NCBI GenBank assembly: GCA_009792885.1
Contig: WMCF01000009.1
Span: 1,279,054 to 1,343,053 of the forward strand
DNA: 64,000 nt
Direction of reading: 5' to 3'
Origin: Eremophila alpestris peregrina
Taxonomy: Eukaryota; Chordata; Aves; Passeriformes; Alaudidae
This document shows, piece by piece, positions 26,200-37,870 of the stretch. The translations under genes and the position numbers were made by a program. The stretch's first letter is position 1. The number at the start of each line of letters is the position of its first letter. Under the pieces are notes generated by a model. That model did not search any database and was not told where the DNA came from. It saw only the letters and a program-made list of their open reading frames with translations.

Positions 26200-26267
26200 G
26201 TCGGCAGAGTCCTGGCCACGGGCCTGGGGCGTAACGGGGGACGCTAGTCCCGATTAGCAGCAACAAC

Positions 26268-26348
26268 ACCCACGGCCGCTGTTATCGCCGCCGTTACCGC
26301 TACTGCCGCTATTACCGGCGCCGCCACCACCACCGCCTCCCACCCGCG
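26268..26348 (-). repeat. GGN/GCN trinucleotide-like tract upstream of the TRA2A ATG
   Basis: An imperfect triplet-periodic run of CCG/CCA/TAC-like units on the plus strand (GGC/GGT-rich on the TRA2A strand) begins about 70 nt upstream of the start codon. It probably falls in the 5' UTR or core promoter. The runs GCCGCCACCACCACCGCC and GCTACTGCCGCTATTACC show the period of three. Confidence 0.6.
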
Positions 26349-26649
26349 CCTCCCGCACCGCCGCAAAATGGCGCCGCCGCTGCCGCTCCGTCTGCGCCCG
26401 GCACCGCGCTCGGGGCGGAGCCGCGCCCGCCCCTCACAAAGGAGGCGACGGGCGCTGCGGGGAGACCCGCCGCGCATGCGCGCCCCCGCCGCCCCGGGAG
26501 CGCGCCGCCGCCGCGGGAGCGAGGGCGCTGTCCCCCGGCCCCGCCCCGTCCCGCCCCGCCAGGCGTGCGGGTGTCTGCGAAACGTGAAGGATGTGAGCTT
26601 TCAAGCCTGATCAGTAAGAAGGGAGATTTAATCCCTGAAACAGGCGGTT

Positions 26650-27285
26650 GACAAGCAAGAGCCAAGTGACGTCCAGACCTTAAAAAGACAAATTAGCTGT
26701 CGGTAGAATTACCTTGTTAAGGTTCAGGGCTGGACGTGTGATATCCGACCTGGGGGGAGGTTAACAAAGCTTGTGAAGGCGGATGTACCGCTGATAGTGG
26801 ACACAAAGAATGCTGAATTCACGGGGCACAAGGACATTTAGCAAAACTCCCAAGATAAGGAAGAACCTACTAAAGACAACTTGCGACTGTGCTGAAGCAG
26901 CTCTGACTGGGTAAAAGGTAATTCCGGCAGGGGGAGATCTGGGACCGACTCACAGACCACCGACTCAAACCCACCGACTCAAAAGAAGAGAAAGACTGAG
27001 CATGCGAGCTAATTAGCATGAGAAGTGAGAAAATAATAACCAATGGAAGATAGAATTCTAATTAGTAAGAGAACGAGGTAACTTGTAGCCAGTGAACATT
27101 AGCGCCTTTGTTAGCTAAAATGTATAAATAGCGAAAAGTTTTGGGAGTCGTCGTGAAAGCTTTGTGGATTTCCCACCCAGCGCCCCTTTTTGCGCAGAAC
27201 TGTCAATAAATCAAATACCTCGCCAGTGAATGGACTGGCCTCTTGCACACCGGCTGAAAGGAACTTATTTTGGGACCACACGGGG
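26650..27285 (+). mobile_element. Solo LTR A of an endogenous retrovirus
   Basis: Promoter-like order is visible on the plus strand: a CCAAT-like box near 27040, TATAAATA at 27123-27130, and AATAAA at 27205-27210, about 80 nt further on. The element ends in a U5-like CCGGCTGAAAGGAAC block and GGGACCACA near 27280. No gag, pol or env sequence and no primer-binding site follow, so it is a solo LTR. It shares ordered blocks with LTR B at 51440-51852, including AAAGGTAATTCC, CTAATTAGCATGA, CTAATTAGTA, TTGTAGCCA and GCGCAGA. The left boundary is uncertain (26590-26700), and no target-site duplication could be fixed. Family assignment (ERVL-like, passerine type) is tentative. Confidence 0.75.
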
Positions 27286-29659
27286 CAGCCCCGCACCCCT
27301 CCTGCCGCTCCACTCCTCCTCTCTCCTACGAGGACTGCTCCTTCATGAAAATTATCAGCCTTGCTCCAGTGTCCCCTTATCGGAAGCACATTCTCTGCTC
27401 CCGCGGTGTGAGGAAGAACATTTATATTAATGTGTTCATGCAACCGTATGAATTTGTATGGGTCCGTGTCATCCGGGGTGTTATGGCAGGAGGTTATTTA
27501 ATATACAAGCATGGAGGGCTGCTTTTATTGTAAGCACGTGGAGGTAAAGTCACAGGATCCGGTCTTGAGTGCTTCTACAAAACAAAGGACCAAATTATAG
27601 GCCTTTATGATCGACATCATAATCTGTCTTTTATAGCAGTTCTACTCTGTTCAGCTCCGGTAGATAGATTTGTTCATCTCCCTTTTCAAATGTAACTTTA
27701 TTAGTAAAATACTTACTCTACTGCAAGATCACATACTGTTCTGGCATATCCTGATCCTGTCTGATGCTGCCTATATTCAAGTAGAGGAACAAAAAGGAAT
27801 GAGCATGAAGGACATGCTTAAATTCTGAGATGAAAATACAAATCAGTCTTCTACCATAGAATCGATCACAGAAAAAAATAAATGGAATATGAAGGACCCA
27901 CTGAAAATACATAATGGTTACACTAAAAAAAAAAAAAAAAACAAAAACCAAAACCAAGCAGAGGAGGGAGGGGAAGGTCAGGAGAATACAGGACAGGAAT
28001 ACACTTTTTGTCAACATGTGCATGTCTGAGATCTAGCTACAGTCCACATTGTGATTTCAGAGGTAGACTAGTCCTGATGCACACTTTCAAGACATATGCA
28101 TTATTCTAGCGGAATTTTTTCATTCCTGTTATCCTAAAATGTTCTGGCAATTAAACCTAAAATAAAAATGGTAGTTGCTGATACAAATACCTATTTTTCA
28201 AAAGTCTAATCGATTTAACATTTTGAATTGAAAACTACAAGCTGCCTTCAACATTTTTTCCCATAATTTATCTGCCTTCATTGTTCACTACAATGAGTTT
28301 GCTGTAGTTTCCTGGACCACAAAGACAATAATTATATTATATTTCAGCTTTCTCTAGTTATTAGTAAGACTCCCAGGTTGATCTGGGTCTTTGGGAGCAT
28401 CTCTCCTAAATGGAAGATGGTTTGAACACAGGAAACATCTAGAGATGGCCTAAAGGATACACTAACATGACATAATTACATGTTCTTCAAGCATGCCTTA
28501 TATAGGCTTTTCAAGAAATATTAATACACTGGTTTAATACAGTGTTAGCGTTAATACCATAGTAAGTATAGAGTATTCACAATTTTGGGAAAAAAATACA
28601 CTTTGGGGGGAAAGACAGGCCCAGATCAGGCCCATTCCCTAAATTGAAAGGGTATAAACAACTGGTAAGGGATCAGGAAGGAGGAAAAATAGGAGTGGCA
28701 GTAAAGCAAGTATAAAGTTACATGTATTCTTATCTGCATATACAGATTATAGGATTAACTGCTTAAGCGAGGAGGCAGAAGCTCTGCTAATCACAGATCA
28801 TATTGATTAGTGAGCTGTTCTCTAGCCATTACCATTTAGTAGTTTAAACATATTAGGAGAGGAAATTCTTCATACATATTTGAAAAGGACAGAGCAATAG
28901 CTATGCAAATTAAATTTGAAAGGACCATCTACAGATAATGATTGACAGGAGAGGAATGAAATAACATTGCAGCAGCAATCTAATTCTGTTTTTGTTTGTT
29001 TGTTTGTTTTTATTTTGACAAATAGTACCGAATACTGCAATATACCTGCAATTCTGGGCTTATATCTACCCCTTGAAATGATACCAAGAATATTATCACC
29101 CAAAAATATAAGGACTATATAAATACTTTTAAGGTTTGATTTTCATATGTCACTGAAGAGAAAACACTGTGCTTGATATTGTTTTGTCATGTAGTTTTTA
29201 CCACACATCTCAGATTCATCAGCTGACATAGCACCTGCCAAGAGTTTTCTCTGTTCTCTTAGGTCTAGGCCACTAACCACTCTGATGTATCAATATCCCT
29301 TTTTCTAGAACGGCATCGCATTTAAATGCTGATTTTTCCTGCATCTAACCTGTGCAGAATATGAAGGTTGAAAAGCGTGGAGAAGCCAGATGGCCTCTGA
29401 CCCATGCTGGAAGGGAGGGAGGGAGACGCACACTGAAGGGATCGAGATAAGGTGACCAACAGGTACTTCTGAATGCTATCAACTCTGTGGCTGCTGAACG
29501 TGTCCTTCGCTTTGCCTTATGTTCACCTTTCCTTAACTGATACCAGCTTCCTTTGAACAGCACCTTGCAGGAGGAGCCTGGGGTGACTCTCTAGCACAGT
29601 CCTGCACTCACAGTAAATTTTATTTAGGCGATTATCACGTGGGTTTATATACCACTCCA
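27286..29659. other. TRA2A-CCDC126 head-to-head spacer
   Basis: AT-rich, non-coding sequence with simple runs: an A-run near 27924-27940 and a GTTT run near 28992-29010. Open frames up to 110 codons show no domain. No promoter element was seen apart from the flanking LTR and CpG islands. Confidence 0.55.
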
Positions 29660-30024
29660 GCCACGAACACTCAGAGAATCGTTAGAGTTGGAAGAGACCT
29701 CTGGAGATCCTCGGGTCCAACCCCTGCCAAGGCAGGGTCACCTAGGGCAGGTGACACAGGAATGCGTCCAGGTGGGTTTGAAATGTCTCCAGAGAGGGAG
29801 ACTACTCGACCTCCCTGTGCAGCCTGTTCCTCTACCACCCTCAATGCAAAGAATTTCTTCCTCATGTTGAGGTGGAACTTGTTGTGGTTTAGTTCATGGC
29901 TCGCCGTCCTGTCGCGGGACACCACCAAAAAGTCTGGCACCATCCTCTTGGCACTCGCCTTTGAGATATTTAAATGCATTGATGTCTTCTCTGTGTCTTC
30001 TCGAGACTAAACACGCCCAGCCCC
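29660..30024 (-). mobile_element. CR1 LINE 3' end, antisense
   Basis: Read on the minus strand, this gives the conserved CR1 3' region. CTCGAGAAGACACAGAGAAG comes first, followed by ATTTAAATATCTCAAAGG, AGGATGGTGCCAGACT, TGAGGAAGAAATTCTTTGCA and GGCAGGGGTTGGACC, and it finishes with GATTCTCTGAGTG. It is better preserved than the copy at 14389. It ends directly against the CCDC126 CpG island, and CCDC126 runs in the opposite orientation. Confidence 0.95.
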
Positions 30025-30720
30025 AGTTCCGCTGCCCAGAGCGCGGAGGAGGAGGACAAATTCCCCGCCGAGCCGCGGGGCGCAGCGCCTGCCCCTTCAC
30101 GCCGCTGCCGCGGCTCCCTCCCGCCGCTGGGGGGCGGCCGCGGCGCCGGGCGGGCGGGGGGCGCGTGCCGCGTCGGGGGGCGGGGCTTCGGGCGCGCGGC
30201 GCGGGCGGAAGCGGCGCGCGGGTGCGGGCCGGGAGCCGGGAGCCGGGAGCGGAGGCGGCGAGCGCAGGTAGCGCGGGGCGGCCGGCGGGGGGCGCTGCGC
30301 GGGGGGCGCCCCCGCAGAGCCCCAGAGCCGCGCCCTGAGCCGGGGCGGCGGGAGCTTGGGGGCGGGCCCGTCCGTGTGTCCGTCCGTGTGTCCGTCCGTG
30401 TGTCCGTCCGTGTGTCCGTCCGTGTGTCCGTGTTTTCACGGGGAAAGTGCTTGGGGGTGGCTGCACGCTGGGGCGGGACCGGGATGGCGCAGGGTGGCTG
30501 CGGTTCTCCCGCACACGCGGGTCCGCACCGCGCCTGAGCGCCCGCGGTGGTCCGCCCCTCCTTCGGGAGCTGCGGGACAGGCTCGTCTTCCTTCGGGCTT
30601 CCTTCCCGGCGGGTCCCGGTACCTGCGCGGCTCTGGAGGCGGCCGCGACGGTGTCACTGCGGGCCCCGCCGAGGTGAGTTGTGCTGGAGTCGGCGTTCCT
30701 TCGGCCGGGATCCGTGTCCC
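30025..30720 (+). promoter_or_regulatory. CCDC126: CpG-island promoter and non-coding exon 1 of CCDC126
   Basis: A dense CpG island with GC-box-like GGGGCGGGGC runs starts right at the edge of the CR1. No ATG-led conserved frame is present, so the first exon is untranslated, as expected for this gene. Two donors are possible: GCAG|GTAGCG at 30268 and the stronger GAG|GTGAGT at 30674. The transcription start cannot be fixed from sequence. Large open frames here (29894-30514 minus, 30356-30730 plus) are GC-composition artefacts. Confidence 0.75.
30369..30432. repeat. 12-bp minisatellite in the CCDC126 CpG island
   Basis: About five tandem copies of CGTCCGTGTGTC with perfect periodicity. It translates to a spurious THGR-type repeat on the minus strand. 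Its position about 100-165 nt after the first possible donor puts it in exon 1 or early intron 1 of CCDC126. Confidence 0.95.
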
Positions 30721-33700
30721 AAGGCTGTGATGCAGTGTCCTTGGGTGGGGAGGAAGCGGTGGAGCGAACGAGGGTGTTCTGGTTTCCTTCGCTGTTAGCA
30801 GTGGTCTTCCAGTCTTAAGCTGTGACTGCAGTGACTCTGCAAGATCGATGTCTTATGCTGTAAGGACATAACTTCCAAAGAGGTAAAGCATGATTAAAGT
30901 GATGTGATGGAACTTAAAGGAAGGGAAAAAAATCATATTCAGGCAAAGGCAGGATCCTTAACAATGTCAGATTAAGTGATCTTCGGGCACTAACAAGTCT
31001 GCATAAGAAAACCCCAAAACAAATGGATGAATTTTTCACTGAAATTGGTCTGGGTGGTACTGTTGAAGAAATAGGAAAAAGTAATACTGAATGAAGTCTG
31101 CAAGATTTTAAACATTCAGTTTTAGAAGATATATAATATATGGAATTTCCTAACGGGAAGAGTTGCAGAATAATGCTTCCTTTTTACAATCTAATAAAAT
31201 TGCTTTTATTTGTGGCATCTGATGATGTTTTGGCTGCACTGACCTTCGATTAAGTTTATTTTGATAAATATGTATAACATACTATTATCTCTACCTTATT
31301 TGGGTAGCTCTGTTCATCATTCATTATTAATAAACTCTCTCTTCGGTTCCCTAACCTAACATGGTAGCATTCTGTAAATTCTCTTTTATGTCACTTGTCA
31401 TCTAAAAGATAGTGACAATGAGAGTGGAGTGTAATTTCTGTGTTTGTGTGCCACAAAACAAGCAGAGAGAATTTTTGTTCTGTGCTATGACATAATGTGG
31501 AGTTTCCATAGAACAGTTCAGATTGGGTTAACTAGTTCTTTTCTGTTGCTTTCTGGGTTTTTTTGTTGTTGTTTTGCCCCCTCAGTGGGTGAACTGAGGG
31601 CAGATGGATGTGTATTTTCACTGTGAAAAGCAATCTTTGTAGGAGTTTGCAAGTTTTTATTTTAAGAGGACCCTCAGAATGTGAACATGATGTACATCCT
31701 AGTGTGCGTGTGATTTGTCCTAATTGTACTATTAATTTTGGAACAAATGTAATGAATTGCTGTTTTACTCTTATGAGACTATCAGAGAAAGGAGACAATA
31801 TGAAGATAATATTAGATTGTGAGTAGCATCTTCTGGTAGTGTCACAAGCAGTGTGATTGCCATTTTAGACCAAATGTAGAAATTGATTGTTATCTTTGTT
31901 CCTGTTTTGACTGCAGATATGCATGTATATAAAGCCCAAGTTATTCTGGCCTCTTTTTGTTATTTTAGGTATTAAGATATCTAGCTGTTTAATAGGTACT
32001 TGAGAGCTCCAGAGAATTAAGCAATTATGTTGGAATTCCTTTGGTCCTTTTCCTAAAGTTTTTACAATTGGAAATAAAGGTACTTCCTTTCCTCCTCTCT
32101 CTCCCCCCTTTTTTTTCTTTTTAAAGCTTTTGTAGTATCTGCTTTTAGAGACTCCTTTTGGCTGTTATCTCCTTGAAGGAGGCATTGGTATCAGCTAATC
32201 ACAAATTGTGATGTGTCTTGGGGATTGGATGTCACTTAGCTGCTAAAAGTAAGATATTTCCCCTGGAATTCAGGATCACTTGTACTTTTTCCGAGAATAG
32301 CAAAAGGGGACTAGTTCTTGCATCTTGCCTAAACTGTAAGTAGGGTAAATGCATGCTGTCAGCTAACATTGTCAGCTGTGTAGTCAATGTATCTGAAGAC
32401 TAGAAAGTGTCAAAAATAGCCATTTTCCAGTCGCTGTCAAAAATCTGTGAGGCTCAGTCACTCAAATGAATCTGTTTTTCCTGGTACAAGTTTATAGCAA
32501 AAACGTACTTTATATGCTGTTTGTCTTTTAACAACCTGTTTCACCTGTGATTGATAATTTGTGCCATTTTATGAGCTGGGTTTTCTCAACTGAGTGTTGT
32601 TAATAACAGCCTCTTATATTTTCTTCTATGGTTTACAAAAAAACTTAACAAAAAATAGGTATATTAACATTTGCCTATGTAATTTAGAAGATTAATTTTG
32701 GGTTCTCAGAACTGAATGGGCGCTTTGCCTATGTAAAATAGGGCCTGAATTAGAGGCCTAGACAAGGAAATGTAAAACTTATACCAATGAAATTGGTTTC
32801 CTCAGTAATATTAAAGAAATTGGAGGCTACCAGTATATTAATAATCCAGTTAAATTTCTGGGTACCTTTTCCTCAATGTTAATAATAAAGTATTTTGCAG
32901 TGCACACCACTGAGGTGTTACAGTTAACTGTTGTCTGTCATAATCTATTACTATGCTATGTTGAGCTGACAAGTCAATCTAAAAATAAGATTGTGGAAGA
33001 AAGGATGTTGAATAAAAGAAAAGAAATCACTTGCCTTTTATGCTTCCTCCATTGTTATTTTTCTGAAATTTTCACCTGGGTCAGCCTACTGGGAAGGAGC
33101 ATGAATCCAAAGCCTTGTATGTATTGCAGTTCATAGAAACATAGTTTTGGTGGACAAATTCATACTCAGTTTGAACTGTACAGGTTTCTTGAAAGAAAAC
33201 CAGACAAGTTAAATTCTTCCTTTCTCCACAGCAGAACAAGTCCTTTTTTTGTTGCCATTCTGCAGGAATAGTGTTTGTGTAGTGCGCTGTGTGTACGTGT
33301 GTGAGCAGTGGCAATCTCTCCCCCACTGCAGCTGTCACTTTGTTAGTTGTCTCCCCCTTCCCCTCCTAATTCTCTTTAATGACACCTACCTTCCTTTAAG
33401 GTCTCTTTAAAACGTTCAGGGAAATTCCCTCTCTTACCACTAACCTATATGCATAATCTTGTAGGCTTGGCTCTGTAAAAGTAGTCAAAATTAACTGAAC
33501 ATTGTCCTCTCATGAGGAAGTTTTGGAGTCTCAGGGACTTTGGAAAGACTGATACAAAGACAGCTGTTGAATTTCACAAGGGAGTACTATGGGAGTACTT
33601 GTCATAGCCTGCAATTAATAAATTGTGGCAGTGTTACTGGGAAATGAGAAGCCACAAAAGTGCCTTGTGCTCTGTCATAAGTGACTCTTACCAAGGAGCA

Positions 33701-36700
33701 AGGGTCCTACAGTGACCTGAATGGCAGCAATAAAGCATGAAGAGAAAACAGTGTCCCAGGGAAAATGAAGCTGAGATATTTAAAAAAAAAATTTTTCACT
33801 ATTATTATTTTTAAGAATCCGATACAGAGATGTAGGAATGTTTGAGGCCCAGATGGACTCAGTGGGAGGAGGGGAAGTTCAGCAAGTGTAACATATTGTC
33901 CCAATTGATATACTGCCCCTATTGACATCTACTTGCTTTAATTTTCTTCACAAGCCTTGCCAAGCCATTTCCCCTCTCAAAATCTCAAATCTTGGCTGAC
34001 TGCCCACAGGCAAGGAACAAAGAATTTCTGTTGTTAAATGGTTGGTTTATTTTAAAAGCATTTATTGGCAGTAGTGGGGAAAATAAAGGGGGAAGGTGTT
34101 GAAAAAAAGAAGATACTCTAAGGTACTTGAGGAGACTTTTTAGACACAATGCAAAATGAAAATAAGTATTGGTGGAAAGCATAAAAGAAAATGCTTTAAA
34201 TAGGAATGCATGCATTTAAATAGAGATAGCTCTCCAGTATTTCTAAAATACTGACAAAAAGTAGTCTAGTGTTTGGGCTCTCTCAGATAATTATATACCA
34301 AAGCCACTGTAAGTTTGCTGTGTGGGTTTTCAAGTTTGTGCTCTCAACTCGAAGTTCATCTACAAGACAAATTGGTGCTGTTCTTAGAAGCCTGTAGGAG
34401 GTAAAACCATTCCTGGTATAAGATATGTCTGAGGTAGTCCCAGCAGCTCCTCAGCAGCAACACTCTGTCTGCTTGATCAGCTGGGATTTCTGTTGGCCCA
34501 TGTATCCTTTGGCTGTGTTGAGAGACAGGAACTTTTGGGAGCACACAAGATTTTCTTCTTTCTTTGTAGAAGAATAGGTGTTTTTGGTAGTTACCCATTT
34601 TTGCTGTTTCCTTAAACCTCATGTTTCTTTCACTTGGAATATCCATTAAAGGTGTCCCCCAAAAGGCAGCTAGCAATAAGGAAAAAGGATATTTTTTTTT
34701 TTCATTGTGCCAAGGTAATTGCAAGTCTTGGGCACGTAGAAGCAGGGACTGAAGGAACACCTGCTGTAGGGAGAAGGTATAAAGATAGATGTCCTGGAAA
34801 AGACACAAAGGCAGACTCCTTTGGCAGCATGCTGTAAAAGTGGTACAGAACTGCTAAAACCTGCATCCCAGCAGCCTCTGTAGTGATAGGGCAGCCTTTT
34901 TTTGCCCAGAAGTATGCCTTCTTACCTGTTCTTAATATAGCAACATGTTTTATAGTATATATATTTTTTTTTTTTTTCACTTGAGTCAAGCAGCTTTTAA
35001 TATAAATAGTCTCTTCTATCTACTCATCTGTGTTGCAGTTTGGAAAGACCCTTGAGTTTCATCTGCACATTTTGGTGGGCTCTCTTATGTCAGGCATTAC
35101 TGAGGTTTTGTCAGTACAGTATTCCCTTTTCCCTCTCTGCTGGGATGTTTTTCTGTTGACCCAATGTTACAGCAGCAATAATAGGAATACTTGAAGTGCT
35201 GAGAGTAAATTTTATCAAAAGACAGCTAAATGTGGTTTCACTTGTCTGGGAACTGGCATTGCTGTTAATGGTTGGTTCTGTGTAGAATATCCTGCTCTTT
35301 TATGGTGCTGTGCAGGCGTCTGAGTGAACCTGATTAATGAACCTGGGAACCAAAGGATGGTGTTGGTCTGCAATAGTCACCAGTATGAATGTGCTAGTAC
35401 AGGACAGTAGTTTCATTGGCATCTTCTCAAGAACTTGTGTACTCATAAAAATATGAGCAATGTGATTCTTCCTTATGCACCAGTTTTAATTAGGGCTGTG
35501 TGTATAAACACTTCACTTCTTTGGACACCTGTTTGCTGCACCTCATGCAGATTTTTCACCTCCTGCCAAACCAACAACCATCTAAGACTGCGGATTACCA
35601 GAATACAAACATCATTTTTGGCGTTCCAAAAAGTCTCAGTGTGTGAGCTCCTGGGCTTCTAGATGCTTATTTCATTCTCTCAGTCTTCTAAAATGAATTG
35701 ACTAGTGAATATGTTCTGTGCTCTTTTGGTGTGTGTCAGTCATTCTTTAGACTTCCCATTTTCATTGCTTCACAGAAATGACTGAGGGTTTTCCAAATAA
35801 CGTAGAACCAGCCTGTCTGCTCTCAGAATGGTCATCACGATTGGGTCCTATCAGCTGAGTGTTGCTCAAAGTTTTCTGTTGAAAAATTAGAAAACAAAAT
35901 ACTTTGGAGGTCACAGAGATAATTGGCCAGAGGGTGCACTCTGTCAATAGATGCAAAAAAGGGGAAAATAATAGAGTGGAGCTTGATGCTACTGTGGAAA
36001 ATTTTTTCCTGGTATTCTCTAATGCCCAGTGATTCTTGTCTTCCTGGAATGTTTGTTGACTATTGCAATGAGGTATCACTCTGCATATTTACAGGCAGTT
36101 TATTGTTTACTGATACAGTACCCTCTCTGTACTGAGGGATGCTTGTTGCCATGAATTTAATAGTAATTTCTTGTACAGATGTAATTTTTGTATTGTAATT
36201 TTAAATCATTAATAATTTCATAAACTTTTTGCGCTCCCACTGAGATGGTAATAAATTCCAGTTTTCTACTGTACAATTATTTTATAGTAATTATTAATGT
36301 CAGCTTTTATTTGTACTGTCCTGATTTCTGTTTACTGTCTATTCTATTACAAGATTTTTTCCACTTCATCTTTAATTGGCTTCACGCTTCTATGACTGTA
36401 CCTGACTTTTTTTTTAAGCTCTGTCTTGATAGATCACTTCTTTTTATGCAGTTAATATCTGGTTGCAAAGCCAGACCTGCTCTTGAATGCCCAGTGTCTT
36501 GTTTTTGATAATAATTTGAAAGTGAGGAACTGATAAATATTGTGGTAATAAGTAATAGATTGAGTAAAATTCCCGCTTATCAAGCCTAAAATATGAATTC
36601 ATTAGAGATCTGTCTAGGTCTCTAGAGTATCACTGAGGAACCACTGCCTTAATATTTGAGATTCTCTCTTTCAAAATGCATGATCAATGAGGTGACTTTG

Positions 36701-37710
36701 TTTGACTCTGTGTTAACAATATTCTTTTCACTGCATTTTTCTTGGCTTTATTCTTAAAATTATTTCTGATATTTGAATCTAATGAGTTTCTCTCAGGCTT
36801 TGGTTTTCTTTGCATCTGCAAACTGCTTATCAATAACTACCAAAAATGCCTGATGGACCTGCTGCTTTCTTTTTGTCTTACAAGTAATAACTGTCATCTA
36901 TCCTGTACATTTTTCTGAACTAGAAGGTACAAAGATCATCCCTGCAGGGCAGGTTTAAATTTGCCCTACAACCATTTCTAGTGATTTAGGAAGGCTGGGG
37001 TCTCTTGGGCAGGCTAGAAAAATGATGATTAATATGTGCCAGTCTTTCATCAGCCGATTGACTGGCAGACGTGGCAGTGCTGTAAGGTGCAATAAGCTTT
37101 TAAGGATTTAGGTATACCTTGTTTTCCTGATAACCTGAGGTTGTTTCAGAGCATGTATGAGGCATTGCTTTGCATTATAGACCATTTCATTTTTGTGTCA
37201 TATGTTAATATAATCTCTTGGTTTTTCTGGGAATGAACAAAGCAGTATCTGAGGAATTTGCAACGAAATTCAAGAAGATGTTTTGTAAGTATGGGCTAGC
37301 TTCCATGGAGAAGGGTCAGTATTCAAACTGAAGTCTGATGTTAGTTAAGTAGTAGTAAAGTATAACTTTGCTTTATTATGGAACATATAATGCATTTTCT
37401 GTAGCTTTTACCTTTGCTCCTTTTGTTTCATGCAGTCAATAATATAATTTATATATGACTGATTTTGAAATACAGGTATACACGATAGAGACATGATTTT
37501 CTTTTGAAGTGGATGAGAGCCTGAGGTCATTGTTTTGGTGCCAGATGGATGTCAGTGTTTTGTACCACTGGACAAAGTTCTATACACTTTGGTAGGTTTT
37601 GGCAGTACTTTTCTTAGACAGTCAGCAGTGGCAACAGTGAAGAAAACCAAGCTCTTTGTATGTCTGTGAACGCAAACCTAATGTCAGATCCTCATTCAGG
37701 AATTGGTTGT

Positions 37711-37870
37711 AGCTCCAAGTTCTTGTGTCGCTCCTGGCTTGGGCTTGTAACTTTCATAATAATTTAAATATGCATGCTGACTTAAAGTACTATGCTGATT
37801 TAAAGTACTTCAGTAAACTGGCACTTGAATCAGTTACTTTTGGTTGCTTATTGAAAGGATTATCTGGAAG
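37711..37870 (+). repeat. Unclassified dispersed repeat, copy 1
   Basis: About 160 bp that aligns by eye, in the same orientation, to 39717-39860. Shared blocks include GTCGC(T/C)CCTG, ATATGCATG(C/T)TGA, CACTTGAATCAG and AGGATTATCTG. This copy also carries an internal duplication around TTAAAGTACT (37784 and 37800). I could not assign it to CR1, an LTR or any other family. Confidence 0.75.

Larger units (their letters stand above)
25620..26590 (-). promoter_or_regulatory. TRA2A: CpG-island promoter of TRA2A
   Basis: GC content and CpG density rise sharply here compared with both flanks, and the TRA2A start codon (26199-26197) lies inside. The 5' UTR and transcription start are expected upstream of the ATG, roughly 26220-26400 on the minus strand; I cannot place the start exactly. 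The open frames across 25510-26665 on both strands (up to 182 codons) are GC-rich composition artefacts. No TATA box was seen near the start. Confidence 0.85.

Noticed and set aside
25510..26665. Open frames up to 182 codons on both strands at the TRA2A promoter
   Set aside because: GC-rich CpG-island sequence with no recognisable domain. The TRA2A first exon explains the only conserved coding here.
26650..27285. Full-length endogenous retrovirus between LTR A and LTR B
   Set aside because: The two LTRs are 24 kb apart with the whole CCDC126 gene between them and no gag, pol or env remnants. They are separate solo LTRs.
30369..30432. Regular repeats resembling a small CRISPR array
   Set aside because: The units are contiguous 12-mers with no spacers, in a vertebrate CpG island.
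29894..30514. 206-codon minus-strand frame with THGR repeats
   Set aside because: It is made of the antisense CR1, CpG island and the 12-bp minisatellite. The repeat protein is a translation of the minisatellite.
34356..34808. 150-codon minus-strand frame in CCDC126 intron 1
   Set aside because: No known domain, no Kozak or splice context and intron-like composition. A retrocopy origin could not be supported.
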